NCBI RefSeq assembly: GCF_011065405.1 | Contig: NZ_CP047056.1 | Location: 1,014,747-1,078,746, forward strand | Reading direction: 5' to 3' | Length of the DNA: 64,000 bases | From: Succinivibrio dextrinosolvens | Lineage (GTDB): Bacteria; Pseudomonadota; Gammaproteobacteria; Enterobacterales; Succinivibrionaceae | Part shown: positions 54,134 to 63,231 of the stretch, one piece after another | Numbering within the stretch: the first letter of the stretch is position 1 | Layout: each line of letters begins with the position of its first letter | Made by a program: the position numbers and the translations under genes | The notes under the pieces: generated by a model | What the model saw: only the letters and a program-made list of their open reading frames with translations | Database searches by the model: none | What the model was told of the DNA's origin: nothing

Positions 54134-54293
54134 AGGATGTCAAGTTCACAAAACAGAACTGCTTGACGATATAATGTGGATAAAAGATAATACTCTCACA
54201 GATAAACCTTTAATAAATTAAAGGTAAAGAATATAAAACATAGAGTTTCTTACAGGAGACTCTAAGCTTACAAACTCACAATATTTATAATTG

Positions 54294-54375
54294 CTTGTCG
54301 GAGTGCCCATTGGGCTGAGACTGCATCAGCAGAATCCGTATACCTGATCAGGATAATACCTGCGTAGGAAACAAG
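54294..54375 (+). promoter_or_regulatory. TPP (thiamine pyrophosphate) riboswitch
   Basis: CTTGT and ACAAG form the closing stem. Inside it GGGCTGAGA (pyrimidine-sensing arm) and CCTGATCAGGATAATACCTGCGTAGGAA (pyrophosphate-sensing arm) are the conserved THI-box sequences. It lies 40 bases before the thiC start. Binding of TPP is expected to lower thiC expression. Confidence 0.95.
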
Positions 54376-54419
54376 ACTTCGGCATGCATGTAAAAAAACA
54401 TAATGGAAATGCCGATGTC
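54375..54419 (+). promoter_or_regulatory. Hairpin over the thiC start, likely expression platform
   Basis: GACTTCGGCAT pairs with ATGCCGATGTC (one mismatch). The right arm covers the ATG codons at 54409 and 54415 and abuts the GGAAA that could act as ribosome site. Its first base is shared with the riboswitch closing stem. This suggests control of translation initiation. Confidence 0.5.
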
Positions 54420-55959
54420 TAACAATACCCTCAATACTTTCTCTGTTAATTCAAAAAGAATCACAAAAGGCGCACTAAAGGTACCTTTCAAAGAGCTTAC
54501 CCTATCAAACGGCGAAAAAATACTTCTTCAGACAGTTGAAGGCTGTCCAGAGAACTTTCCTAATCAGCCTAAGATAACCTCAGGATGGACTGAATCCTAT
54601 CAGGACGGAGATGCCAGAAAGGTAAAAAAAACTCAGCTTGATTATGCCAAGAAAGGTGTAATTACACCTCAGATGGAATATGTAGCAATTAGAGAATCGT
54701 TCTGCACCAGTGATGAAGGGAAAATGGCATTTACACCTGAGGATGTATGCAACACTATAGCTCAGGGACGAGCTGTAATTCCGGCAAATATAAACCACCC
54801 AGAAGCAGAAAGCATGATTATAGGCGCAAAGTACAGCGTCAAGGTCAATGCTAACATCGGAGCATCCGCCATTGGTTCAGACTATTCAAAAGAACTTGAA
54901 AAACTAAGATTCTCTTTGCAGTTTGGTGCTGATACGGTAATGGATCTGAGTGTTGGCATCGAGGGAATACCAGAACTTCGCAATGCTATCTTAAGAGCCT
55001 CACCTGTACCTTTAGGAACAGTTCCAGCCTATGAAGCTTTGGACAGAGCAGAGGGAAACATCAAAAAGCTAACCTGGGATCTGTTCCGTGATACGGTTAT
55101 AGCACAGGCAAGACAGGGTGTTGACTACTTTACCATTCATGCAGGGCTTCTGCACGATTATCTGCCATATGCTGCTCAAAGAATTTTGGGAATAGTTTCC
55201 AGAGGAGGTTCAATCATGGCTGAATGCATGATGAGTCAGGGCACTGAAAATATGGCATATGAGCACTTTGATGAGCTTCTGGAAATATGTCATGACTATG
55301 ATGTTGCACTATCCTTAGGTGACGGACTGCGTCCTGGCTGTATCAATGATGCCTGTGACAAAGCCCAGTACGGAGAATTGAAGACCATCGGTGAACTTGC
55401 TGCAAGATGTTATAAAGCAGGAGTTCAGTGCTTTATTGAAGGTCCAGGTCATGTTGCCATGGATAAGATTGAGGAAAACCAGAGACTTCAGGAGAAATAC
55501 TGCAATTACGCTCCGTTCTATACCTTAGGACCTCTGGTTACGGATATTGCCCCAGGCTATGATCACATCACATCAGCAATCGGAGGCTCCCAGATCGCAG
55601 CCTTTGGTACCGCAATGCTGTGTTATGTAACACCTGCAGAACATCTTGCTCTTCCAAATGCAGAAGATGTGAAAACAGGGCTAATAACCTACAAACTTGC
55701 AGCACATGCAGCAGATCTGGCCAAAGGCCTGCCTGGGGCTAAGATACGTGATGATGCTATGGCTAGAGCCCGTGCTGATTTCAGATGGTTTGATCAGTTT
55801 GCCTTAAGTTTGAATCCTGAACATGCTTACAAAGTCTGGAAATCTCAGATGCCGGATAACTGCTCCCATGAAGCTTCTTTCTGTTCCATGTGCGGTCCGA
55901 GATTCTGCCCGATCAGACTTAATAGAGTACTAAAGAACAAATTCAAAGACACTCTATAG
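54415..55959 (+). CDS. thiC: Phosphomethylpyrimidine synthase ThiC
   Basis: 514 residues from the ATG at 54415 (MSNNTLN), preferred because GGAA lies 6 bases before it; in-frame ATGs at 54403 and 54409 would add two to four residues. The enzyme is a radical SAM protein converting aminoimidazole ribotide to HMP phosphate. The C-terminal FCSMCGPRFC is the CX2CX4C iron-sulphur motif. PANINHPEAESMIIG and FTIHAGLL are typical. It is shorter than E. coli ThiC (631). Regulated by the TPP riboswitch; no other thi genes follow. Confidence 0.96.
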   Translation: MSNNTLNTFSVNSKRITKGALKVPFKELTLSNGEKILLQTVEGCPENFPNQPKITSGWTESYQDGDARKVKKTQLDYAKKGVITPQMEYVAIRESFCTSDEGKMAFTPEDVCNTIAQGRAVIPANINHPEAESMIIGAKYSVKVNANIGASAIGSDYSKELEKLRFSLQFGADTVMDLSVGIEGIPELRNAILRASPVPLGTVPAYEALDRAEGNIKKLTWDLFRDTVIAQARQGVDYFTIHAGLLHDYLPYAAQRILGIVSRGGSIMAECMMSQGTENMAYEHFDELLEICHDYDVALSLGDGLRPGCINDACDKAQYGELKTIGELAARCYKAGVQCFIEGPGHVAMDKIEENQRLQEKYCNYAPFYTLGPLVTDIAPGYDHITSAIGGSQIAAFGTAMLCYVTPAEHLALPNAEDVKTGLITYKLAAHAADLAKGLPGAKIRDDAMARARADFRWFDQFALSLNPEHAYKVWKSQMPDNCSHEASFCSMCGPRFCPIRLNRVLKNKFKDTL

Positions 55960-55979
55960 GAAAGGAACACATTGTTCTG

Positions 55980-56011
55980 TCGATATTTCCCTTCTCCAAG
56001 GGAAATATCGA
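55980..56011. terminator. 14-bp perfect hairpin between thiC and the small gene
   Basis: TCGATATTTCCCTT-CTCC-AAGGGAAATATCGA is a very stable perfect stem with a 4-base loop, located 20 bases after thiC. It lacks a T run, so it may end transcription with Rho or protect the mRNA end. The gap continues to the small gene on the other strand. Confidence 0.6.
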
Positions 56012-56038
56012 GACATAAGCTACGCTTATACTAATATC

Positions 56039-56194
56039 TTAAAGTTTAACGATATTTCCGTTCTTGTGAACAACCACATAAGACTGAAGAATCTCTCTGT
56101 TCTTCTCAAGGAAACTCTTTACTTCATCAAGAGAACCAAATTCGTAGCTTACTTCAGAAGGATTAGTTAAAGTTGTAAATTCAACAATATACAT
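56039..56194 (-). CDS. Small 51-residue protein of unknown function
   Basis: ATG at 56192-56194 with AGGAG 8 bases before it, and a TAA at 56039. The product starts MYIVEFTTLTNPSEVSYEFG, continues with DEVKSFLEKNREILQSYVVVHKN and ends GNIVKL. It looks like a compact alpha/beta mini-domain with no signal peptide or membrane helix. I do not recognise the family. The good ribosome site and balanced composition support a real gene. It lies alone between a stable hairpin and the cheV terminator. Confidence 0.7.
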   Translation of the reverse strand: MYIVEFTTLTNPSEVSYEFGSLDEVKSFLEKNREILQSYVVVHKNGNIVKL

Positions 56195-56366
56195 TTTTAA
56201 GTCTCCTAAAAGGAAAATAAAACTTAATGTTTACTACAATTCAGATTGTGACATAAAACGCAAAAAATAAAATCTGCAGAATAAATCCACAAAATTAAAC
56301 CAAAATGGATAGTCTTTTTTACAGATTACTGTGACAGTAAAAAAAGGAAGGAGCAAAAAATAAAAA

Positions 56367-56403
56367 ACCTTAAATACAGAATCCATCTCCGTATTTAAGG
56401 TTA
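56367..56403 (-). terminator. Intrinsic terminator of cheV
   Basis: AACCTTAAATAC and GTATTTAAGGTT pair around a 13-base loop. On the minus strand T-rich sequence follows. It is 32 bases after the cheV stop. Confidence 0.88.
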
Positions 56404-56434
56404 GTAAAGAAAACGAAACTTTTAAGCTTACTAA

Positions 56435-57412
56435 TCAGTTAACAAGTTTTGTTACTGACTCTGAAGGCTTCAGGCCTCCATGAAGTTCCTCAATTGCTTT
56501 GACAACAGTATTTGCAAGCTTCTCTGTATCGAATTTAGCAACACAGGAATTAGCACCTGAACGGTGAAGCATACTTTCATTGAAAACTCCTGACAAGGAG
56601 GTATGCAGAATTACATAAATATCCTTAAGCAATGGATCTTTACGCAAGGCCGCACTCAAAGAGTAACCATCAAGCTGAGGCATTTCCACGTCTGAGATAA
56701 GGAGCTCAATTTCATCAAGCCTACCCTTAGCAGCATAATCCTTGATAATGTTAAGAGCTTCAAGACCATTATTAGCCTCAATAACCTCAATACCAAGAGT
56801 TCTTACGGTGTCACCAGTCTGCTTGATTGCAACCTTAGAGTCATCAGCAACAATAATCTTAGCATCAGGATGCTTCAGCATAGAACGAATATGTTCTTTA
56901 AATTCTGCAGTATTGTTGTCGACAATTTCATCATATGGTGAAATTTCAGAGAAGATCTTCTCAACGTCAACAATTTCCACCAGCTCATTCTGATATTCGG
57001 TAACCGCTGTCAGATAAGCCTTGTTACCCAGACCACTAGGAGGGATCATGATCTTATCCCAGCTGTAGTCAACAATACGTTCAACCTTAGATACAATAAA
57101 TCCCTGTACAGAATTATTGTACTCACTCATCACAAGAAGGTACTTACGGTAATCATCTGTTTTTGGACCTTCCATTGCTAGACTCAAATCAATAACAGAT
57201 GAAGTTGTACCACGATGATTTAAAACACCAATCACTGATTTATGCAATTTCGGCATGATAGTAAGATGAGGACAAGGAAGAATCTCCAGAATCTTAAACA
57301 CATTCATACCATAAAGTTGCTTTCTGTTAGGCAGACGGAACAACAGCATTTCCATGCGGTTCTGACCAACCATACCAGTACGTCTTTCAATATTTTCAAT
57401 TAAACCAGCCAT
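56435..57412 (-). CDS. cheV: Chemotaxis protein CheV (CheW plus receiver domain)
   Basis: 325 residues. The N-terminal CheW domain (about 20-165; FRLPNRKQLYGMNVFKILEIL) is followed by a receiver domain (about 185-305) with KIIVADDSK, LLISDVEMPQLDG (phospho-Asp) and VILHTSLSG. CheV couples receptors to CheA and is thought to aid adaptation when phosphorylated. It stands alone with its own terminator. The unlinked gene at 28.2 kb matches its coupling domain. Confidence 0.95.
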   Translation of the reverse strand: MAGLIENIERRTGMVGQNRMEMLLFRLPNRKQLYGMNVFKILEILPCPHLTIMPKLHKSVIGVLNHRGTTSSVIDLSLAMEGPKTDDYRKYLLVMSEYNNSVQGFIVSKVERIVDYSWDKIMIPPSGLGNKAYLTAVTEYQNELVEIVDVEKIFSEISPYDEIVDNNTAEFKEHIRSMLKHPDAKIIVADDSKVAIKQTGDTVRTLGIEVIEANNGLEALNIIKDYAAKGRLDEIELLISDVEMPQLDGYSLSAALRKDPLLKDIYVILHTSLSGVFNESMLHRSGANSCVAKFDTEKLANTVVKAIEELHGGLKPSESVTKLVN

Positions 57413-57610
57413 TTGCAGATCCGTTTTCTAGTAATAATGAACTTCTACATAATCTATTTTAGGTTATGAATAAAAAATTTCCTTTTTTTACTGATATTTT
57501 TGTAGGTTATGTGAGAAAGCGAACTGTATATCTGGATTTTTTTACTCAAAAACGTGACAGGTACAAAAATTCTAGGCTTGCAAATGTTCTAGAAAACTCA
57601 TTTTTGGAGC

Positions 57611-57644
57611 AGAAAAAAGCCCAGATCAATAAGATACTGGGCTT
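57611..57644 (-). terminator. Intrinsic terminator of the lsr operon
   Basis: On the minus strand AAGCCCAG and CTGGGCTT pair perfectly around 12 bases and are followed by six T. It lies 22 bases after the lsrF stop. Confidence 0.9.
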
Positions 57645-57665
57645 ACGAAAAGAAGAATAATATAT

Positions 57666-58544
57666 TTACTTGACTAAATCCTGATAGAATTCATAAGCTT
57701 CCTTATCAGTGAAGCCTTCATGAACAATCTTGTTAACTGCCTGAAGCATCTCAACACTGTGCAGACTCTGGAAGATGTTTCTTCCCATATCAACACCGTG
57801 AGCACCACCCTTGATTGCATTGTATGCAAGAGTTAACGCCTCATTCTCAGGAAGCTTCTTTCCTCCGGCAACAACAATAGGAACAGGACACGCAGCTACT
57901 ACCTCTTCAAAATCTTCACAGTAGTAGGTCTTAACCATATTTGCACCTAACTCTGCTAGCATACGGGTTGCAAGTTTGAAGAACTTAGTGGTTCTCTCCA
58001 TCTGCTTGCCAACAGCAACAACACCTAAAATAGGTATTGAGTATCTGCAGCCCATGTTTACAGCATCTTCAAGGTTCTTAAGAGAGCTTAACTGACCGTC
58101 ACCGCCAATGAATGTCTGAATGGCAAGACAATCTGCATTCAGTCTTACAGCTTCTTCAGCATCAACAGCCAGAATTTCATGAGACAGGTCATCCTGAACC
58201 ATGGATGAGCCTGAGGTTGCTCTTAATGCAACTGCCTTACGACAGGATGGATCGATACAGGTTCTCAGAGCACCTCGGGTACACATCAGAACATCAATAT
58301 AAGGCATCAGCTTTGGAAGTAACAGATCAAGTCTTTCAAGTCCAGATACAGACCCCATGAAATAGCCATGATCGAAGGCAAACATTACTGTATTGCCACT
58401 TGTAGGATTGAAGATATTAGCAAGATGTTTCTTCATACCCCAGTCAAGAGCGTTAGCACCTTTAACATAGAAACCTTTATTATTAGCAAAAGGCTCATCG
58501 ATATGATAATCGTGAGCAACCTTTAAGCCGTCTAAATCTGCCAT
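57666..58544 (-). CDS. lsrF: AI-2 degradation thiolase/aldolase LsrF
   Basis: 292 residues from the ATG at 58544 (MADLDGLKVAHDYHIDEPF), which has GAGGAG just upstream; 14 further upstream residues are unlikely. The TIM-barrel core includes VMFAFDHGYFMGSVSGLERLD, LAIQTFIGGDGQLSSLKNL, VKTYYCEDF and VVAGGKKLPENE. LsrF transfers an acetyl group from phospho-AI-2-derived P-HPD to coenzyme A. It follows lsrB in the operon lsrACDBF. Neither lsrG nor tam follows, in contrast with E. coli. Confidence 0.94.
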   Translation of the reverse strand: MADLDGLKVAHDYHIDEPFANNKGFYVKGANALDWGMKKHLANIFNPTSGNTVMFAFDHGYFMGSVSGLERLDLLLPKLMPYIDVLMCTRGALRTCIDPSCRKAVALRATSGSSMVQDDLSHEILAVDAEEAVRLNADCLAIQTFIGGDGQLSSLKNLEDAVNMGCRYSIPILGVVAVGKQMERTTKFFKLATRMLAELGANMVKTYYCEDFEEVVAACPVPIVVAGGKKLPENEALTLAYNAIKGGAHGVDMGRNIFQSLHSVEMLQAVNKIVHEGFTDKEAYEFYQDLVK

Positions 58545-58609
58545 TTTTACTCCTCTACTAACCGCCGGATAAACCGGCGGCAACATGATTAAAAAGAACT
58601 ATATGATCA

Positions 58610-59683
58610 TTAGAAATTGTAATTATCTACATTATCCTTGGTAAACACCAGACGCTCTGGCAACAGAACAACACCATTATTCTTTGCACCCGTCTTTGCA
58701 CCAGGAACTAAAGAATCATTTGGCATTACCTTGATCTTGCCTATTTCAGGTAAGTCAATCTCATCTCCAACCTTAACCTCGTTGCCAGCAGCAAGATAAG
58801 CACCTAGATATGTGCCGATTGCGCCCTGAACACCGCAGTCCCACAGTCCCCACTCTTCAATGATATCTGACTTGGCGAAGTTCTTGATAGACATTGGAGA
58901 GGCAAAACCGGTAATAGTTACCTTTGACTTGTTCAGACCTTTGTTCTGAGCTGCAGTTAACTGGCCAGGAAGTGCAGTTGAATCATTGCAGATAATCAGA
59001 TCGATATCTGGATTGGCCTCAAGTACAGAGGCACCAATGGACACAGCCTTTTCTGCATCCTGCTCTGAATAGTAATTGTCTGGAGCAACATTAACCCAGT
59101 TTGGATAATTAGCCTTAATGAACTTCTCGCCTTCCTTCTGCCAGGAGTTCTGATCGGCAACTGTTGCCTGTGAATAATGCCAACAGTACTTAACAGCCTT
59201 CTTCTTAGGATCAACCCCACGCTTCTGCAATGCATCTACAGACATATCAACTAGCATTTTGCCTAAAATATCAGGAGTACCCTGTGAAACCATCAGAGTA
59301 CGGCAATCCTCTCCAACATCTGAGTCCCAGGTTACAACTGTAACACCATCCTTCATGGCATCGGACAGAGCCTTATTCAAACCGGTAGCATCAACTGAGG
59401 AGATACAGATTGCGTCAACACCTCTTGCTACAGCCTGATTGATGACATTTACTTCATCAGCTACGGATGCATTTGGAGACCCCATATATTCTACGGTGTA
59501 GCCCACTTTCTTTGAATAGTTTTGAGCTCCAACATTTGCCGACTCAAAGAAAGCATTACCAGTTAACTTTGGAATGAAAGCAACAGTCTTATCTTTAACA
59601 TCACCGGCATATGCGCTGGATACAGATAGACAGGCGGCAATTGCTGCAGAGAGAACAGCTGATTTTAACCAAGTTTTTTTCAT
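58610..59683 (-). CDS. lsrB: Autoinducer-2 binding protein LsrB
   Basis: 357 residues. A signal peptide ends at AYA-26. The mature sequence has VAFIPKLTGNAFFESANVGAQNY, a signature of LsrB, then VISSVDATGL-like ligand segments, SDVGEDCRTLMVSQG and ITGFASPMSIKNF. It captures the quorum-sensing furanosyl signal for import by LsrACD. In E. coli LsrB also serves AI-2 chemotaxis through Tsr. A strong match for AI-2, although related rhamnose-binding proteins exist. Confidence 0.92.
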   Translation of the reverse strand: MKKTWLKSAVLSAAIAACLSVSSAYAGDVKDKTVAFIPKLTGNAFFESANVGAQNYSKKVGYTVEYMGSPNASVADEVNVINQAVARGVDAICISSVDATGLNKALSDAMKDGVTVVTWDSDVGEDCRTLMVSQGTPDILGKMLVDMSVDALQKRGVDPKKKAVKYCWHYSQATVADQNSWQKEGEKFIKANYPNWVNVAPDNYYSEQDAEKAVSIGASVLEANPDIDLIICNDSTALPGQLTAAQNKGLNKSKVTITGFASPMSIKNFAKSDIIEEWGLWDCGVQGAIGTYLGAYLAAGNEVKVGDEIDLPEIGKIKVMPNDSLVPGAKTGAKNNGVVLLPERLVFTKDNVDNYNF

Positions 59684-59718
59684 AGAAAACTCCTTATGTA
59701 GTCTTTATTAAATGCAAG

Positions 59719-60711
59719 TTATGTTTTAGATCTATTCTTTTTTAAATTGCTGATAAACACAATGACTTCAGGACGATTGCTTAGTGCCCTTGCACTGATC
59801 ACAATCAGCAATAGGAGACCTACCGGAATATCCAGATACTGCATATTCACCCTAAAGCATAATGGCAGACCGAACTTTAGCACACCGATAATCACAGCTG
59901 CCAGAGCGGTACCGATAATACTGCCCTTGCCTCCGGTCATAAGAGTTCCGCCTAAAACCACTGCAGTAATAATTGGCAGGGTTATAGTAGCTCCAAGGTC
60001 ACTCTTTGCTGTACCCAGATATGAGGTTAGAAGAATTCCTGAAACTGCGGCTGCAATACCTGATAGGACATAGGTTGTCATAATTATGAATCTGGTATTG
60101 ATACCAGAATACTCAGCCGCATTCTGATTGATTCCGATTAAGAATATCTTGCGCCCGTATTTGGTCTTATGCAGCAGGAACCATGCAAATGCAGCCATAA
60201 CTAAAAAGACCACCACCTGAACTGGTAGTACTCCTCCAATACGGTAAGAGGCAAAGTTAACAAAGGACTCAGGGAAACCGCTGATACCCTTATAGCTTTC
60301 TGTTGATGACAGAGTTGAAATCAAAAGAGCAAGACCAGCATAAAGGAAACTTCCGCCCAGTGTAACCACCATAGGCTGAACCTGATAATAGGCCACAATA
60401 TAGCCTGTTATAAGCCCTACTAAGGCGGCAATGACAATTGCAACAAGAGAAGCTATCCAGATATTAAGTCCCAGATCCTGCCAGGTTACACCGACGATAA
60501 TGGATGACAGGCCGACCACTGCTCCTGCCTGAATATCAATGCCTGCTGTAATCATAACCATGGTGACAAACAGAGAGATAATACAGATTGGTATAATGTC
60601 ATTAATTGAGCCAAAGATAACTCTTGGCATTAGGAACTTTGGATTTGCATAGGCAAAAATGCAGATTTCCAGAATCAAAATAATAAGAAGAGTCAGATCC
60701 CATCGTTTCAT
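59719..60711 (-). CDS. lsrD: AI-2 import permease LsrD
   Basis: 330 residues with about nine hydrophobic helices of the ribose/AI-2 permease family; GSFLYAGLALLISTLSSTESYKGISGFPESF is typical of LsrD, and GIDIQAGAVVGLSSIIVGV of this family. It forms the transmembrane channel with LsrC. GGAGG precedes the ATG, and the start overlaps the lsrC stop. The tail ends in basic residues. Confidence 0.92.
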   Translation of the reverse strand: MKRWDLTLLIILILEICIFAYANPKFLMPRVIFGSINDIIPICIISLFVTMVMITAGIDIQAGAVVGLSSIIVGVTWQDLGLNIWIASLVAIVIAALVGLITGYIVAYYQVQPMVVTLGGSFLYAGLALLISTLSSTESYKGISGFPESFVNFASYRIGGVLPVQVVVFLVMAAFAWFLLHKTKYGRKIFLIGINQNAAEYSGINTRFIIMTTYVLSGIAAAVSGILLTSYLGTAKSDLGATITLPIITAVVLGGTLMTGGKGSIIGTALAAVIIGVLKFGLPLCFRVNMQYLDIPVGLLLLIVISARALSNRPEVIVFISNLKKNRSKT

Positions 60712-61730
60712 TTTGATACCTCCTGATTATCAATGAAAGCTTTCTTGGCGATACGTTTTAGAGAAATCTCTCGACGACTCTTAACAATTTCACGATTCTG
60801 GATAATTGTATTGACCACCACGATAACAATCAGAATGATACCTGTAATAGTATTGTCGTAATTTGAAGATAAGCCAAGGAATACCAGAATTCTGGTTATA
60901 GAGGTCATAATTACCGCACCGATGGCTGCCCCAATCAGAGTACCTAAACCTCCCGACAGAGAAATACCTCCAAGCACGCAGGCGGCAATAGCCTTCATTT
61001 CATAGGAATTTCCCGACATTGGAGTTATAAAACCGATACGACTGGTAAAGATAAGCCCTGCAACCGAAGCAAATACGCCAGAGATTACATAGGCATAAAT
61101 CTTGGTCTGTGTAGGATTGATACCCACCAGTTCAGCTCCCTGGTAGTTGTCTCCCACCGCAATGAAGTTATGTCCCTTCTTTGTATGGGAAAGCAGGAAC
61201 TGGACAAAAATAACAAAGATAATGGCCAGCGCATAGTACCAGGTCAGATATCCGCAAAGACAGGAATGGGATGCAGAGGTGAACCATGCAGGAAGATTCT
61301 CAACCCAGGCTCCTCCCGTATACACATACACCATACCACGAGCAACACCATAGGTACCCAGAGTAAAAATAAGAGAAGGGATCTTCAGAACGGCAACACC
61401 GATTCCGTTGACAAATCCAAAGAAGGCTCCTACCAGAATGGCAAGAGATATGGCTGTAAAAACAGAGCTACCATCGCGAAGGGCGGTAGCAGCCACCGCA
61501 GCACTGATACCTAAAACTGAACCTACAGATACATCAATCTCACCAGTTAAGATTACAAAGGCAGAGCCAACTGCTAAAAGAGTAAACACCACCGAGTCGT
61601 TGAAACAGTTCACCACGGATTCACCGGTCAGAAAATCTGAATTTACCAGCGAAACCATTACAAACATCAGAATCAGAAAGGCAAAGGCCTTAGACTCATA
61701 GCGGTTTATTATCTTTCTAAACATTGGCAT
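60708..61730 (-). CDS. lsrC: AI-2 import permease LsrC
   Basis: 340 residues from the ATG at 61730 (MPMFRKIINRYE), which overlaps the lsrA end; ATG at 61724 is the alternative. About nine helices; GEIDVSVGSVLGISAAVAA and CVLGGISLSGGLGTLIGA are permease motifs. It pairs with LsrD. Tight overlaps at both ends point to translational coupling within lsrACDBF. Confidence 0.92.
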   Translation of the reverse strand: MPMFRKIINRYESKAFAFLILMFVMVSLVNSDFLTGESVVNCFNDSVVFTLLAVGSAFVILTGEIDVSVGSVLGISAAVAATALRDGSSVFTAISLAILVGAFFGFVNGIGVAVLKIPSLIFTLGTYGVARGMVYVYTGGAWVENLPAWFTSASHSCLCGYLTWYYALAIIFVIFVQFLLSHTKKGHNFIAVGDNYQGAELVGINPTQTKIYAYVISGVFASVAGLIFTSRIGFITPMSGNSYEMKAIAACVLGGISLSGGLGTLIGAAIGAVIMTSITRILVFLGLSSNYDNTITGIILIVIVVVNTIIQNREIVKSRREISLKRIAKKAFIDNQEVSK

Positions 61731-63231
61731 TGGCCTCCTCCTTATAGATACCAAATGATGCGGAAGTAATGTTCTGCTGATTGATCTGATCCTTTTCTAA
61801 AACCGCGCTCACTCTGCCGCGACAGAATACAATTGCCCTGTCAGCAAGCTCGATAATCTCTTCCGTATCAGAAGATATAACTATCACAGCCACGCCTGTC
61901 TGACTTAATTCACGGATAATCTTATAAACATCTCCACGTGCACCTGCATCAATACCTCTGGTTGGTTCATCCAGAATTACCAGTTTTGGCATTGTGGATA
62001 AAGATCTGGCAATCACAACCTTCTGCTGATTACCTCCTGATAAAGAGCCGGCTTCCTGATAAGGCGAAGTTACTTTGATTCTGAAATCCTTAATATATTT
62101 TTCGCTGATTCTGACTTCTTCAGAACTGTTCAAAACAACCTTACCGGTAATCTTAGAATCAAGCAGTGCTGAAGTTATATTTGCACAGACCGGAGAAATT
62201 CCGAATAGACCATTGCACCTTCTATCTTCAGGTACATAGTTGATCCCCATTCTAATGACATCAGATGTACTGCGACCTGTTATATCCTCTCCATCCAGAA
62301 TAACGTTTCCGCCTAAAGGGCTCTCCTTTCCGAAAATCGTATTGGCAAGTTCAGTACGGCCTGCTCCAACCACACCTGCAATGCCAACAATTTCTCCTTC
62401 CAGAACATTAAAGGAAATATCTTTAAAGCCATAGCCAGAAAAATTCTTTAGCTGCAGAATAGGCATATGAGTGCGAATCTTTTTCTCTAGATCAGTTCGA
62501 TTCTTAGGAGCAGGAGTAAAGCTTGGTGGGAGCAGAGCTTCAACCAGCATTTCTCTGGTGAATTTTGAAGTTTCACCTCTTAAGGTGATTTTGCCATCTG
62601 CCATAATACAGATACTGTCTGCCAGTTCAAAAACCTCAGACAGTCTGTGGGTAATATAGATAATGCCGATACCTTTTTTCTTAAGGTCTCGTACGATTGT
62701 AAACAAGGTCTGTACCTCATCGAAAGTTAGAGATGAGGTTGGTTCATCTAAGATCAAAATCTTACTCTCACGCATCAGACCTCGCAAAAGCTCAACCATC
62801 TGCTGCTCTGCGATCGATAAAGTCATACCTAAACGTTTTAGGTCAATTTTGCAGTTAATCTGAGAGTAAAAATGTTGAAGTTTCTCGATAAGAGCAGATT
62901 TTTTACCACTAAAGCCAATAAGAATATTGTCCATAACCGACATATGAGGAAAAATCATAGGTTCCTGAGGAACCATGTAGATTCCGGCTTTCATGGATTT
63001 TTTAGGATTAAGATGATCCAAGCATTGTCCATTGATTTTGAAAACTCCGTCATCTGGTTTGTAAATACCCATCAGAATTTTCATCAGCGTAGATTTACCA
63101 GCACCATTACCGCCAATTAGGGCAACAACCTCTGAACTCTTCAATGTCAAAGTAATTCCTTTGAGAACCTTATTAAGTCCAAAACTCTTATGCACATCGC
63201 GAGCTTCAAGGAGGAACTGGGGCTCAGACAT
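61717..63231 (-). CDS. lsrA: AI-2 import ATPase LsrA
   Basis: 504 residues from the ATG at 63231 (MSEPQFLLEARDVHKSFG), which has GGAA upstream; a longer start at 63270 adds an unlikely basic extension. Two ABC domains: Walker A GGNGAGKS in the first and a degenerate GVVGAGRT in the second, signature LSGGNQQKVVIARSL in the second, and ILDEPTSSL and ILDEPTRGID as Walker B. This is the tandem arrangement of sugar-type importers. First gene of the lsr operon. Confidence 0.94.
   Translation of the reverse strand: MSEPQFLLEARDVHKSFGLNKVLKGITLTLKSSEVVALIGGNGAGKSTLMKILMGIYKPDDGVFKINGQCLDHLNPKKSMKAGIYMVPQEPMIFPHMSVMDNILIGFSGKKSALIEKLQHFYSQINCKIDLKRLGMTLSIAEQQMVELLRGLMRESKILILDEPTSSLTFDEVQTLFTIVRDLKKKGIGIIYITHRLSEVFELADSICIMADGKITLRGETSKFTREMLVEALLPPSFTPAPKNRTDLEKKIRTHMPILQLKNFSGYGFKDISFNVLEGEIVGIAGVVGAGRTELANTIFGKESPLGGNVILDGEDITGRSTSDVIRMGINYVPEDRRCNGLFGISPVCANITSALLDSKITGKVVLNSSEEVRISEKYIKDFRIKVTSPYQEAGSLSGGNQQKVVIARSLSTMPKLVILDEPTRGIDAGARGDVYKIIRELSQTGVAVIVISSDTEEIIELADRAIVFCRGRVSAVLEKDQINQQNITSASFGIYKEEANANV

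Larger units (their letters stand above)
52291..54143. mobile_element. IS605-type element with divergent tnpA and tnpB
   Basis: The left hairpin (52291-52310) and right hairpin (54114-54133) enclose tnpA on the minus strand and tnpB on the plus strand, the classical IS605 arrangement. The right end reads AGGATGTCAA after the hairpin, and TCAA (54140-54143) is the likely cleavage tetranucleotide. An 11-bp perfect inverted repeat (52323-52348) overlaps the tnpA stop. Both genes look intact, so the element may be active. The left cleavage site is not fixed. Confidence 0.85.

Noticed and set aside
57466-57660. Plus-strand reading frame of 64 codons between cheV and lsrF
   Set aside because: The AGG before its ATG is only two bases away, its 3' part is the lsr terminator hairpin, and the protein resembles nothing known.
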